From the NCBI GenBank assembly GCA_002835675.1, contig PIZR01000006.1, forward strand, positions 53,754 to 117,753: a DNA stretch of 64,000 nucleotides, read 5' to 3'. This document shows, in pieces, positions 8,925-17,923 of the stretch (within the stretch, counting starts at the first letter, position 1; every line of letters starts with the position of its first letter). The notes under the pieces were generated by a model. It made no database searches. It saw only the letters and a list, made by a program, of their open reading frames with translations, and had not been told where the DNA came from. Origin of the DNA: Bacillus sp. BA3. GTDB lineage: Bacteria > Bacillota > Bacilli > Bacillales > DSM-1321. Position numbers and translations under genes: made by a program.

Positions 8925-9092
8925 CCCCGCCCCCTTACATACTACTTCCATGAAGCATGATAAATCCCTTCCAAGCGGATATTATCTCAAGAAAATTAGT
9001 AAAAAAGTTTGCGACGCAGTGATTCACGAAAACGGGCATGTTACTTTTCATAAACCCTCCAAACCTGCATAATCCATAGTAACCAAATTACC

Positions 9093-9121
9093 TTGACTGT
9101 CATAGTAATACACTATAAGAT
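9093..9121 (+). promoter_or_regulatory. PadR-operon promoter with overlapping dyad
   Basis: TTGACT (9093) and TAAGAT (9116) are 17 bp apart, a sigma-A type promoter. The dyad ATAGT-AATAC-ACTAT (9102-9116) fills the spacer and touches the -10, the place where PadR-family autorepressors usually bind. Confidence 0.6.
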
Positions 9122-9141
9122 ATACCAAAGGAGGTGAGGAT

Positions 9142-9471
9142 TTGGTTCAACGACAACTACCCTCTGACTTGCTTCGCGGACATGTAGATACGATGATTCT
9201 AAAACTCCTGCAAAGTGGCGATAAATATGGTTATGAAATCAGCAAATTGATATATACGAATTCCAATGAACAATATGAAATTAAGGAAGCGACGATGTAT
9301 TCCAGCCTAAAAAGGCTGGAGAAGGACGGATGCATCATCTCTTATTGGGGAGATGCCACACAAGGCGGAAGAAGGAAATATTACAAAATCACCCCGATCG
9401 GGGAAGACACATATACCCAAAATAAAAATGACTGGGAGCAGGCCAAGCGAATACTTGAGCGCCTCCTCTAA
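9142..9471 (+). CDS. PadR family transcriptional regulator
   Basis: A 109-aa winged-helix regulator of the short PadR-s2 type. The core LLQSGDKYGYEISKLI, the recognition region EATMYSSLKRLEKDG and the wing TQGGRRKYYKIT are all present. It starts with TTG after GGAGGTGAGG. It is followed 16 bp later by a membrane/pentapeptide gene and then a 32-aa peptide, an arrangement in which PadR usually controls the genes behind it. The overlapping dyad in the promoter suggests autorepression. Confidence 0.88.
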   Translation: MVQRQLPSDLLRGHVDTMILKLLQSGDKYGYEISKLIYTNSNEQYEIKEATMYSSLKRLEKDGCIISYWGDATQGGRRKYYKITPIGEDTYTQNKNDWEQAKRILERLL

Positions 9472-9487
9472 GAAAGGAAGATGAAAT

Positions 9488-10207
9488 GTGATTGATAAAC
9501 TGAATGCACATGTTCATAGCATTTTTGCCCCGTACAAAAGTGCAAAAACTGCAAAGGAATTGGAAGAAGAACTGCTGCAAAACTTACTGGAAAAGTACAA
9601 TGACCACAGAAGGAATGGTGCCAGTGAGCAGGAAGCTTATAAGCTGACTGTGGATTCGATTGGGGAAGTATCAGAGCTAATGGATTCACTCAATCTACAA
9701 TACAATGTGCTTGAGCAGGCGATAAACATGGACTATTCCAGGCATCGCCTATTGGATTCCGACTTCCGCTCGGTTTCGGTGCATGATGGCAAGTTTAATT
9801 CCTGCGATTTAAGCCGTTCTGACTTCAGCCATTCCGACCTGACGAACAGCACATTTAAAAACAGTAACTTAGATCATTGCACCTTTGAAAACACCAATTT
9901 AACTGGCACCTTATTTAAAAATGCAAATTTAAAAGGCGTAACTTTCAAGAACAGCATTTATAATAAAACCCATTTTAAAAGCTGTAATTTATCTGATCTT
10001 ATATTTGATGGGGAAACTTTCAAACAAACCATTTTCGAAGGCTCCTCATTGAGAAAGGCATCATTCCGCGATACCACCCTCATCAATGTTCAATTTCGGA
10101 TGTCCGATTTAAAGAAAATCGACTTTACTGGAGCTTCGATGGATAAACTCACTTACAACTTTTTACATGGAGCAAAGGTTGATCTTAGCGGCGTGACCAT
10201 CATCTAA
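9488..10207 (+). CDS. Helical-prefix plus pentapeptide-repeat protein
   Basis: A 239-aa protein of two parts. Residues 1-70 are amphipathic helices resembling the HAAS/permease-prefix module that accompanies PadR regulators (KELEEELLQNLLEKYNDHRRNG, GEVSELMDSL). Residues about 90-235 are pentapeptide repeats with the A(D/N)LXX spacing (FSHSDLTNSTFKNSNLDHCTF), predicted to fold as a right-handed quadrilateral beta-helix. There is no membrane helix. It starts with GTG after AGGAAG. The function is unknown; pentapeptide proteins act as scaffolds or DNA mimics. It is the second gene of the PadR operon. Confidence 0.78.
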   Translation: MIDKLNAHVHSIFAPYKSAKTAKELEEELLQNLLEKYNDHRRNGASEQEAYKLTVDSIGEVSELMDSLNLQYNVLEQAINMDYSRHRLLDSDFRSVSVHDGKFNSCDLSRSDFSHSDLTNSTFKNSNLDHCTFENTNLTGTLFKNANLKGVTFKNSIYNKTHFKSCNLSDLIFDGETFKQTIFEGSSLRKASFRDTTLINVQFRMSDLKKIDFTGASMDKLTYNFLHGAKVDLSGVTII

Positions 10208-10220
10208 GGAGGAATTTCCG

Positions 10221-10319
10221 ATGACTTTACCGATAGCGATTGTAGTAGCCACCTCAATCATTTGCGTGACCGTGTTTCTGACTGCAGTCGTTTTAAAAGG
10301 AATGAGCATGGGAGAATGA
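10221..10319 (+). CDS. Small single-pass membrane peptide, 32 aa
   Basis: Starts ATG at a proper distance from AAGGAGG, only 13 bp after the pentapeptide gene. The peptide is nearly all one membrane helix (IAIVVATSIICVTVFLTAVVL) with a short KGMSMGE tail. It precedes a clear terminator, so it is the last gene of the PadR operon. Its ribosome site and position make it credible despite its size. Function unknown; it may be a membrane partner for the helical-prefix protein. Confidence 0.6.
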   Translation: MTLPIAIVVATSIICVTVFLTAVVLKGMSMGE

Positions 10320-10328
10320 TTCATCAAG

Positions 10329-10371
10329 AACCCTGTGCTAACACATGAAACGTCTTAGCACAGGTTTTTTA
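10329..10371 (+). terminator. Terminator of the PadR operon
   Basis: CCTGTGCTAA pairs with TTAGCACAGG around a 13-base loop, followed by TTTTTT. Confidence 0.85.
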
Positions 10372-10420
10372 CGTGTTCACTATACCTTTTCGGATATGCT
10401 AATCGTCTTCTGCATGAACC

Positions 10421-11311
10421 TTAAACTTTCACTTCAAGTTCTTTAACATAGACAGCATTCCCGGTGATTTCTATATCGTATGTGCCACCGTTTTTGGTAG
10501 CTGTAACGCGAACCCTGCCATCCTTTCCGATTTCATGCCCCTGTTCTATTAACAGATGCACCTCATCTTCAAGATCATCCTTTATGTATTTTGCATAATA
10601 AGCGCCCATTACACCTGAAGCCGTTCCTGTAACCGGGTCTTCAACCGTACCTGAAAATGGCGAGGAAAAATGCCGGGCATGCATATGGGCATCACTATCG
10701 TACGTTTCCATGCAAAAGGGATGAACGGAAGCTCTTGGCATTTCCTTTAATATTTGCGGAAACAGGCTATTGTTCGCCTTCATCCTTTTAAATGAATTTC
10801 TTTCTTTTACTGGTACCAGTAAAGTCCATAAACCTGTACTTCCATAAACAATAGGCAATTCACTTTCCAGATCTTCTATATCAAGGCCGAGAGAACTGGC
10901 TAAGCGACCTTTATCTCCATTAAACGCTTCAAACTGCGGCGCTGCCTGCTTCATCGTAATATATATATCAGGACCCGCCGTCGTATGGATCTTGATTGGC
11001 AATATACCCGCTCCTGTTTCAATCATCAGCTCATCTTTATTCAATAATCCCCTGGTCTTCAGTGCATGGATGGTAGCCATTGTCGCGTGTCCGCATAGAT
11101 TCATTTCGTGTCCCGGTGTAAAATAGCGGATTCTAAGATCGGCAATATCGGACTCCATCGGAAAAGAGGTTTCATTGAACCCCACCTTCATCGCTATATC
11201 CTGCATTTCCTTTTCGGTCAGTCCATCCGCATCTAAAACCACACCTGCCGGATTTCCTTTATTCGGTTTACTGCTGAACGCATCGTAATGAAAAACCCTT
11301 ACCGTTTTCAA
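10421..11311 (-). CDS. PhzF family phenazine biosynthesis-like isomerase
   Basis: A 296-aa PhzF-family protein with the diaminopimelate-epimerase-like fold. Signature segments are [12 protein letters not shown], the catalytic-glutamate region [17 protein letters not shown], and the C-terminal [18 protein letters not shown]. Members isomerise small acids, but most chromosomal copies have unknown substrates. An ATG at 11320 abuts the AGGAG site with no spacing, so the TTG at 11311, nine bases on, is the better start and begins [12 protein letters not shown] as in relatives. It is monocistronic. Confidence 0.83.
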   Translation of the reverse strand: MKTVRVFHYDAFSSKPNKGNPAGVVLDADGLTEKEMQDIAMKVGFNETSFPMESDIADLRIRYFTPGHEMNLCGHATMATIHALKTRGLLNKDELMIETGAGILPIKIHTTAGPDIYITMKQAAPQFEAFNGDKGRLASSLGLDIEDLESELPIVYGSTGLWTLLVPVKERNSFKRMKANNSLFPQILKEMPRASVHPFCMETYDSDAHMHARHFSSPFSGTVEDPVTGTASGVMGAYYAKYIKDDLEDEVHLLIEQGHEIGKDGRVRVTATKNGGTYDIEITGNAVYVKELEVKV

Positions 11312-11467
11312 ATCTAACATCTCCTATTAAATGAATGGTGCTTCTCTTGAATAGTAATTCTATATCTCTATACATATCCCTTTTTCGTCCTATAGTAAGT
11401 GAAACAACCATTGATTTTATTTTCTGAATATTATACAATTACTCAAATTCATCAAATGTAAAATTCC

Positions 11468-11698
11468 ATGAAGGGAAGGAGTACGTTATCGTTCTGTTCC
11501 AAAGAGAGCTGGTGCTTTGCTGAAAGCCAGTGTCCAGAATCTGACCGAAGATCATCCCCGAGAAGTAAAGCCGAAGCTTCAGTAAGCTTTACCGGTTTCC
11601 CCCGTTAAATGGGACAACGCATTAATGTGCGTTTGTTATTAAACAAGAGTGGTGCCGCGAGTTCAAATCTCGTCTCTTAAAGAGACGGGATTTTTTGT
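11468..11698 (+). ncRNA. T-box riboswitch, specifier probably ATC (Ile)
   Basis: The leader has the T-box parts in order: AGTA of the specifier loop (11480), the GAGAGCTGG / GCTGAAAGCCAG apical stem, the T-box itself (AGAGTGGTGCCGCG, 11646-11659) and an overlapping terminator CGTCTCT-TAA-AGAGACG with TTTTTT at 11691. GGGA (11473) pairs with TCCC (11555), placing ATC followed by A (11551-11554) in the specifier position. The bulge TGGT would pair with tRNA ending A-CCA, consistent with isoleucine and against aspartate (discriminator G). Uncharged tRNA-Ile would switch the downstream gene on. Confidence 0.85.
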
Positions 11699-11744
11699 TT
11701 TTAACCTAATCAATGAAAATAACGGGAAAGCAGGTGCAGGATTC

Positions 11745-12569
11745 ATGCAGAAACTATTATTCGTAACGGATTTATACTATGAAGCAAAAGGAAGAAATTA
11801 TTATGAGGAGGATTTGTACCTTACCTCGAAGCTTAGAGAAGATTTTCAGTTAGTACTTTGCCATCCTGAAGACATTGAAACGTTTGAAAAGGATTTTGAC
11901 TTGATCGTCTTTCGAAATGCCGGTCCAGTAGCCAATTTTAAAGATAAGTATCTAGCATTCCGTACTAGAGTGGCTGCTGGTTATTTGAAAACGTACAATT
12001 CATTTGTTGGAAAGGCTGATATGAACGGGAAGGAATACTTAATTGAACTGACGAATGCCCAATTCCCTGTCATTCCGACCATCGATTCACTTGAATCTTT
12101 AAATAAACTTCCCAATGTGGAAACGTATATAGTGAAGCCGAAAGATGGCGCGGATTCCATTGGTTTGGAATTTGCCACGAAAGAAGAATTGGGAGATAAA
12201 ATGGATGCAGAATCAAAGAACACATTGGTACAGCCATTTATCAACTTTGAGTATGAAGTCTCTTTTTATTTTATCGATAAGGAATTTCAGTATGCCCTTT
12301 ATGCCCCTGATAAAGAGAAAAGGTGGGAATTAAAAGAATATGCACCTACTGAAGCAGACCTGGCCTTTGCTAAACGATTTATACAATGGAACAATCTTGA
12401 TTGGGGAATCCAACGCGTTGATGCCTGCCGGAATGAGCAAGGTGAACTTTTATTAGTAGAACTGGAGGATTTAAACCCCTATCTGTCCCTGCTGGAATTA
12501 ACGAATGAAACACGTCAGAATTTTGTAGAAGCCATGAAAAAATCAATCCAAAAAGCACTTCAGGCTTAG
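11745..12569 (+). CDS. ATP-grasp family protein under T-box control
   Basis: About 274 aa with an ATP-grasp core: the lysine strand YIVKPKDGADSIGLEF (ATP binding), NTLVQPFINFEYEVSFYFI, and the metal-ligand end LLLVELEDLNPYLSLLEL. The N-terminal ~100 residues are a small alpha/beta domain. Such enzymes join a carboxylate to an amine through an acyl phosphate, but the substrate cannot be named. The frame runs back to 11649 through the T-box, so the true start is the ATG at 11745. Control by a T-box suggests a role linked to branched-chain amino acids. It is monocistronic. Confidence 0.75.
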   Translation: MQKLLFVTDLYYEAKGRNYYEEDLYLTSKLREDFQLVLCHPEDIETFEKDFDLIVFRNAGPVANFKDKYLAFRTRVAAGYLKTYNSFVGKADMNGKEYLIELTNAQFPVIPTIDSLESLNKLPNVETYIVKPKDGADSIGLEFATKEELGDKMDAESKNTLVQPFINFEYEVSFYFIDKEFQYALYAPDKEKRWELKEYAPTEADLAFAKRFIQWNNLDWGIQRVDACRNEQGELLLVELEDLNPYLSLLELTNETRQNFVEAMKKSIQKALQA

Positions 12570-12597
12570 AATGAAAAAATTCGTGGACGGAATTAAG

Positions 12598-12935
12598 TGT
12601 GGTGTAGGTTGAATAAAGTGCGCGGACGGTCGAATGACTGGCGGGAACGGTCGATTACAGGGTGCGGTAGGTCGAATGACTGGCGGGAACGGTCGATTAC
12701 AGGGCGCCGTAGGTCGAATAACTGCGGGAACGGTCGATTACAGGGCGCCGTAGGTCGAATAACTGGCGGAAACGGTCGGTTACAGGGCGCCGTAGGTCGA
12801 ATAACTGCGGGAACGGTCGATTACAGGGCGCCGTAGGTCGAATGACTGGCGGAAAAGGTCGAATACAGGGCGCCGTAGGTCGAATGACTGGCGGGAACGG
12901 TCGATTACAGGGCTCGGTAGGTCGAATAAAGTGCG
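12598..12935. repeat. Tandem array, 41-42-bp period (GGTCGAA type)
   Basis: About eight direct units beginning GGTCGAAT, at 12628, 12670, 12712, 12753 and onward, each split into two halves that open with GGTCGA. The core is the reverse complement of the TTCGACC core in the array at 1-312. It is GC-richer than its surroundings. Short frames run through it in several phases, as expected of repeats whose period is not a multiple of three. It lies between convergent genes. Confidence 0.88.
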
Positions 12936-12936
12936 T

Positions 12937-13021
12937 ACCAGGATTTTAAAACAAGGCTTCCGCAGACAGTCGGCAGAAAGGGCGCGGATTTCTGAAATTA
13001 GCTGCAACATTCTTTACATAA
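12937..13021 (-). repeat. Truncated copy of dispersed repeat element
   Basis: Read on the minus strand, this has the block TTTCAGAAATCCGC followed by CTTTCTGCCGACTGTCTGC and then GTTTTAAAAT. It matches the cores at 54655-54835 and 58650-58825 but lacks the middle ~80 bp. It adjoins the tandem array on one side and the galE terminator on the other. Confidence 0.7.
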
Positions 13022-13070
13022 AAAAACTGCAGGCAAACTCGCTTTTCTTCGAGTTTGCCTGCAGTCTGAA
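13022..13070 (-). terminator. Terminator of galE
   Basis: A 15-bp perfect stem, CTGCAGGCAAACTCG with its complement, around an AAGAAAAG-type loop, followed on the minus strand by TTTTTTT. Its outer half (GTTTGCCTGCA) recurs next to the repeat at 58616, so this terminator may belong to the repeat family. Confidence 0.88.
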
Positions 13071-13095
13071 ACGATTTTCGCGTCCCAAGGGACCA

Positions 13096-14067
13096 TTAAT
13101 TCATTTGAGATTTATGCCATTTCCACGCACTTTCAATAATTTCTTCCAAATCTATCGATGCTTTCCATCCAAGCTCTTCATATATCTTATTTGCCGAAGC
13201 AACCAGACGGGCTGGATCTCCAGGGCGACGGTCTGCATACTCTATGGTCGGTTTTACTCCTGTGACCTTTTCACAAGTGTCGATTACATCCTTAACCGAA
13301 AATCCTTTTCCATTCCCAAGATTGTAGGTGCCCGTATCCTTCTTCCCGGATAATAGGGCTTGAAGGGCAATTATATGAGCTTGAGCTAAATCCGTTACAT
13401 GGATATAGTCACGAATGCAAGTGCCATCTTCTGTGTCATAGTCCGTTCCAAACACGGAAATCTTCTCACGTTGACCTAATAAATGCTGTAAAATAATAGG
13501 AATCAGGTGTGTTTCCGGATCATGACTTTCACCGATTTCTGCCGACGCATGTGCTCCAGCCGCATTAAAGTAACGCAAGACGACATAATGAAGTCCATAT
13601 GCGTTTGCAAAGTCCCCTAAGATCTGCTCTACCATCAATTTCGAGCGGCCATATGGATTAATCGGATTGGTTGGCTGATCTTCATCTATCATATCAACAT
13701 TTGGTATCCCGTACGTAGCTGCCGTTGATGAGAAAATGAAATTCTTAACATCATGCTTGAGCATGGTATTCAATAATGTAAGAGTTGCACCTACATTATT
13801 ATCATAGTATTTATAAGGATCTTGAACAGACTCCCCAACCAAGCTATTAGCGGCAAAGTGCATAACAGCTTTAATGGGATACTTAAGGAATATTTCATTC
13901 AAAACTTCCTCGTCCCCTAAATTCCCTTCCACCAAGATGGCCTTCGAATCAACCAGCGAACGAAAACCGGTTGAGAGATTATCCAGAATGACTACCTCTT
14001 CAGTATTCACTAACTCTTTTACAAGATGACTTCCAATATATCCTGCACCGCCAACGACCAAAATCAT
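13096..14067 (-). CDS. galE: UDP-glucose 4-epimerase
   Basis: A 323-aa short-chain dehydrogenase family epimerase that interconverts UDP-glucose and UDP-galactose. The NAD motif GGAGYIGSH is at residues 6-14, the catalytic region SSTAATYG lies near 123, and YGRSK (catalytic Tyr and Lys) near 147. The ending region EYADRRPGDPARLVAS and ELGWKA is typical of Bacillus GalE. The ribosome site AAAAGGAG precedes the ATG. It follows the large wall-polymer transferase gene, so its UDP-galactose probably feeds a cell-wall glycopolymer. Confidence 0.93.
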   Translation of the reverse strand: MILVVGGAGYIGSHLVKELVNTEEVVILDNLSTGFRSLVDSKAILVEGNLGDEEVLNEIFLKYPIKAVMHFAANSLVGESVQDPYKYYDNNVGATLTLLNTMLKHDVKNFIFSSTAATYGIPNVDMIDEDQPTNPINPYGRSKLMVEQILGDFANAYGLHYVVLRYFNAAGAHASAEIGESHDPETHLIPIILQHLLGQREKISVFGTDYDTEDGTCIRDYIHVTDLAQAHIIALQALLSGKKDTGTYNLGNGKGFSVKDVIDTCEKVTGVKPTIEYADRRPGDPARLVASANKIYEELGWKASIDLEEIIESAWKWHKSQMN

Positions 14068-14164
14068 ATAGAATTTCTCCTTTTACTGTAAGCTTAAATG
14101 AATCATTGCCAAACCTCGCAACCTATATATGTGAGGCTCTACTAATTATAAAGAACCCATCATT

Positions 14165-17100
14165 TTATAAGCATTTATTGAAGGTTTCCATGGCCAATCC
14201 ATTATATTGGGTGTAATCAAACTTCGCTAGTTCAGGATTATCATTATTTACCATAGTAGATAAGCCCTTTTCCAGTCCATCTATGCTATTTTCGACAAGT
14301 AAACCATATTTACCGTTTTCCAAAACGGTTCGGTTAGCCACTATATCAGTAGCCATGATTTTCATTCCTAAAGTCATTGCTTCCAATAATACCATAGGCT
14401 GCCCTTCATAATGTGAGGAAAGAACGAAGCAGTCACATTTTTCCATGAACGAAAATGGATTTTCAAGCTGGCCTAAAAGATGAATGGAATGATTTAAGCC
14501 CAGCTCATCAATGATTGCCTGCAAATCTTCCTTTAAAGGTCCTTGTCCTAAAATATATAGTTTACTATTTTTGTGTTTTTCATGAAAGCCTGCGAATGCA
14601 CGAATCAAATTATCTTGCCCTTTTTCTGGGGATAATCTTCCCATATTGACAAAGTTAAAATCATTTTTATCAGGATATGGAACGAATTGATCATTCACTT
14701 CCAATCCATGCACCTCTTGTACGATTAACGCCTGTTTATCGATCCAACCAATAGATATCCCGTCCAATAATATATGGGCATAAGTACCAAGTTGAGTAAC
14801 TGCTTCTTTATCGAATTCCACGATCCGGCCATTAAAGGTTGGTCCATTTTCCAAGACCATGGCATCTTGCAGCCCATAAGGCTTATCCCAAATATGGTAA
14901 TCGCCTAAGTTAATTTCGGCAGTGCCGCGCACTTCCCGTTCTTTTAACAGGATTGGCTCTTCTATGATTTCGAATGCCCCCGTATTTAACCAGCCTATTC
15001 TCTTATTATCGATTTCGAAAAGGTAATAGCCGCCTTTGTTGGTTCTGTTATACTTTACGATTCTGACGATTTGCCCTTCAAAATCGATTGCCTTGCTCAC
15101 TCTTTTAGCCTTGTAGTTCGGATAAGCCTTCGTCCAGATTGTATGGTCTTCCGGGTTAGTTATTTTACCGTACTTCTGATTACCGGTGTTTATTTCCTTC
15201 AGCGTTCTATTCTCAATCTTATCAATGAACTTTTTATTGTTTTTATAGTTTCTGGATATTATATACTTTCTTTTCATCATGATTTGCAGCTTGTCATTAA
15301 AGCTCATATCTTCATTGATTGTACAATGTTCAAGCATGGATAAAGCTGAATTATCTATCCAGCCTATTATCTTGTTTTTTACAGATATTCTGCTATAAAT
15401 CGAATGCTGGGTTTTTGCTTCCCTATCGACTTTTACAATGATTCCTTTAAAATCATGACTGCCGGAAACTTTGTACGTTCCTTCGACTTTATACGGCAAG
15501 GACCAAATATAGTTCGATCGAGGTCTTACTAACCTTGCAATTTTATCCACTTCTTTTTCATAAATGATGCTGTCTGGCAACAGCTCCACAGCTTCTTCAC
15601 TAATCCAGCCTATTATTTGATTGTCATGACTGAATTTGTAAAATGTCTTTTGATCAGCATGGGCTTTTCTCGAAATGACGATTTCAGCACCTTCAAATCG
15701 TTCTTCCAGTCGAAATTGGATTGAATTCGGGATTACAGGAAGGATATTCCAAACTTGATTATTCTTGACATCGGTTAATATCGCCCTTGCTTTGAAGTTT
15801 TCTGTGATCATTGCCTTTTCATCATGCTCGATAGCTTCAGATTCATTTGACTCGATTTGAAGGATTTTATCCGGGTTGATAGAATTCATTACATAATCAA
15901 ATTTATCGAAGTCTGCATACTCCAATAGATTCTTTCGGTTTAATTCCATCGTTCCCTTAGAAACACTTACTAGCTTATCAAATCGATTGTATACCGAAAA
16001 AATCCCTCTTAGATTGATACGGTGAGGTCTCTTTCCATTAATGATGCGCTCACTATCAGAAAGCAAATCATTATGCATATAACAAACTTTCTTTTTTGCA
16101 TCTGCCGCCAGCAGATATTTAGCCCAATAATGACTATAACCGCTAAAATCGATAACAAAATCAAACTTTGTTTTACCGAATAAACGTGCATGCTCCCTAA
16201 TATAAGCATTTTCCGGGTAAAGCTTCTTCCCTAAGAAACCTCTTTCCCCTCTGTTATGGATGAATTTGTCTTTGTAGACTTCCAAAAATTTATACACAGG
16301 CAAGCCAGGTTTGAATAGAAAACGCACATTCTTATTGACCTTGCCCATATTTTTCAAAACCTCGTACGAGTGAGGGGTGGCAGTAAAACAGCTGACATCA
16401 TATTTATCATAATCAATATTATTCATTAAGTTAAGGAATGAGGATGTAATTCCGTTATCCCTCAATCCGCCCGGATAAATCAATATTTTTTCCTTTGCGG
16501 AATCCAGCCCGGTAATAGTATTTAGTTGTTTCGTAGACTTATTGAAAATATTATTGACTATTCTTTCTGTTACTTTTCCATCCTCATGGTTCGTGAATTT
16601 CCCCTGCATTTTTCTATATTTATCGGAATATCTCAATTCCACATTTTTAATATCTTTAATGGCTAGTGCCAGTTCTTTTGAGTTAAAAAGCAGCGGTCCC
16701 GGAAGTTCGTCATTTTGGAGATATTGTCCCCTTTGCTCTGCATAAACGTCCGTGTCCCATGTGTAAAATAGAATTGGCTTATCGGTAACAAGGTAATCAA
16801 AGAATATGCTGGAATAATCCGTGATAAGCAAATCAACTGCAGCAAGCAATTCATTTGTATCCACATAGTCAGGTATTAGCACATCCTTGATTTCCGAATG
16901 CTTGGCCGCTTCTTTATATAGAAATGGATGCACCTTAATAAATAGGTTATATTGTTCACCGATTTGACTTTGTAAATAGTTAATATCCGCAATGATTTGA
17001 AGAAGATCGTTATCCACTTTGGCAAGGTTCGTCCCCTTCCAAGTCGGGGCATATAAAATATTTTCTTTAGCATCACTGATTTTCAAACCTAGAGTCCTTA

Positions 17101-17815
17101 GATAATCCTTATACTCACCCGGATTCGTATTCAGCGTCAAATCGATCCTCGGATATCCTTCTTCTATAATTTCACCTTTATACAATCCATTTAACTTATA
17201 GCTATGTGTAAATATGTTGGTAGTATGGGCATTAGGGCTCAAAATGAAATCTGCACTCAAAAAGTTCCTGACAACGTTTTGAGAGACCGAAGGATTACCC
17301 GGTATATCAAAGCCCATATTCTTAAGGGGCGTTCCATGCCAGGTATTGATGTAAATTTGATCGCTTTTAGGGATGAAGAAAGACTGGAATGTGGAGTTAT
17401 TGATTAAATACTCACTTGTTGCCAACCATTTTAAATATTCCTTTGAATTACGCTGAACGAATTGAACATTCGGCATATCCTTATACTTCGCCATTACACC
17501 TGAGAGGACACTGAAATCCTGGATGGACCATATGTGCATAAAATCTTGATAGTCCTGATTTTCCAGCATAAATTTAAACATCGCGTACGGACTGTCAGTC
17601 ATACTGTTTCCATCACGGCTCTCATATAGAATCGTGTTTTTTTGCACGCTTAATTTCTCATAATACTTTGCATATCTATTTACGCGCTTATGATTTTCCT
17701 TTAATAGGAAATTACCGATAGGTTGTTTAAGGAAATCGACTTTTCTTTTTATTACCTTCTTATTCACTAAATAGGCATCCCCTTTTATGGATTTATATTC
17801 ACCATTCAAAATCAT
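14165..17815 (-). CDS. TagF-like transferase fused to SH3/GW-split glycosyltransferase
   Basis: A 1216-aa multidomain enzyme. Residues ~60-425 are a CDP-glycerol glycerophosphotransferase domain (HGTPLK 160, APTWKG 256, KVHP 294, TDYSSIFFDY 332), the type that builds poly-polyol-phosphate teichoic acids. Residues ~443-650 are the N-terminal half of a GT-B glycosyltransferase (ILIYPGGLRDNGITSS). Residues ~676-1033 hold four SH3/GW-like modules, each ending IGWI or IGWL plus A-L/A-F. Residues ~1052-1190 are the GT4 C-terminal half (FVNMGRLSPEKGQ; EX7E at Glu1137/Glu1145). No signal peptide, so it acts at the inner membrane face. Neighbours galE, galU and pgcA supply UDP-sugars. Confidence 0.85.
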   Translation of the reverse strand: MILNGEYKSIKGDAYLVNKKVIKRKVDFLKQPIGNFLLKENHKRVNRYAKYYEKLSVQKNTILYESRDGNSMTDSPYAMFKFMLENQDYQDFMHIWSIQDFSVLSGVMAKYKDMPNVQFVQRNSKEYLKWLATSEYLINNSTFQSFFIPKSDQIYINTWHGTPLKNMGFDIPGNPSVSQNVVRNFLSADFILSPNAHTTNIFTHSYKLNGLYKGEIIEEGYPRIDLTLNTNPGEYKDYLRTLGLKISDAKENILYAPTWKGTNLAKVDNDLLQIIADINYLQSQIGEQYNLFIKVHPFLYKEAAKHSEIKDVLIPDYVDTNELLAAVDLLITDYSSIFFDYLVTDKPILFYTWDTDVYAEQRGQYLQNDELPGPLLFNSKELALAIKDIKNVELRYSDKYRKMQGKFTNHEDGKVTERIVNNIFNKSTKQLNTITGLDSAKEKILIYPGGLRDNGITSSFLNLMNNIDYDKYDVSCFTATPHSYEVLKNMGKVNKNVRFLFKPGLPVYKFLEVYKDKFIHNRGERGFLGKKLYPENAYIREHARLFGKTKFDFVIDFSGYSHYWAKYLLAADAKKKVCYMHNDLLSDSERIINGKRPHRINLRGIFSVYNRFDKLVSVSKGTMELNRKNLLEYADFDKFDYVMNSINPDKILQIESNESEAIEHDEKAMITENFKARAILTDVKNNQVWNILPVIPNSIQFRLEERFEGAEIVISRKAHADQKTFYKFSHDNQIIGWISEEAVELLPDSIIYEKEVDKIARLVRPRSNYIWSLPYKVEGTYKVSGSHDFKGIIVKVDREAKTQHSIYSRISVKNKIIGWIDNSALSMLEHCTINEDMSFNDKLQIMMKRKYIISRNYKNNKKFIDKIENRTLKEINTGNQKYGKITNPEDHTIWTKAYPNYKAKRVSKAIDFEGQIVRIVKYNRTNKGGYYLFEIDNKRIGWLNTGAFEIIEEPILLKEREVRGTAEINLGDYHIWDKPYGLQDAMVLENGPTFNGRIVEFDKEAVTQLGTYAHILLDGISIGWIDKQALIVQEVHGLEVNDQFVPYPDKNDFNFVNMGRLSPEKGQDNLIRAFAGFHEKHKNSKLYILGQGPLKEDLQAIIDELGLNHSIHLLGQLENPFSFMEKCDCFVLSSHYEGQPMVLLEAMTLGMKIMATDIVANRTVLENGKYGLLVENSIDGLEKGLSTMVNNDNPELAKFDYTQYNGLAMETFNKCL

Positions 17816-17923
17816 GTTTGCCTTTCAATAACCAAAAATAACAACTATGAATGATCAATAGTTGGAGATTTTCTAAAGATGATTACTACATTAAATTAAA
17901 AGATTATGAATGGCAGTAAGAGT

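Noticed and set aside
12597-13010. Open frames of 76-79 aa on both strands within the GGTCGAA array
   Set aside because: They arise from the tandem repeat, have no ribosome sites and run in several phases.
14165-17815. Chimeric gene from misassembly
   Set aside because: The domains are in a single frame with a shared codon style, and the GT-B halves are complementary parts of one fold, so a real fusion is more likely.
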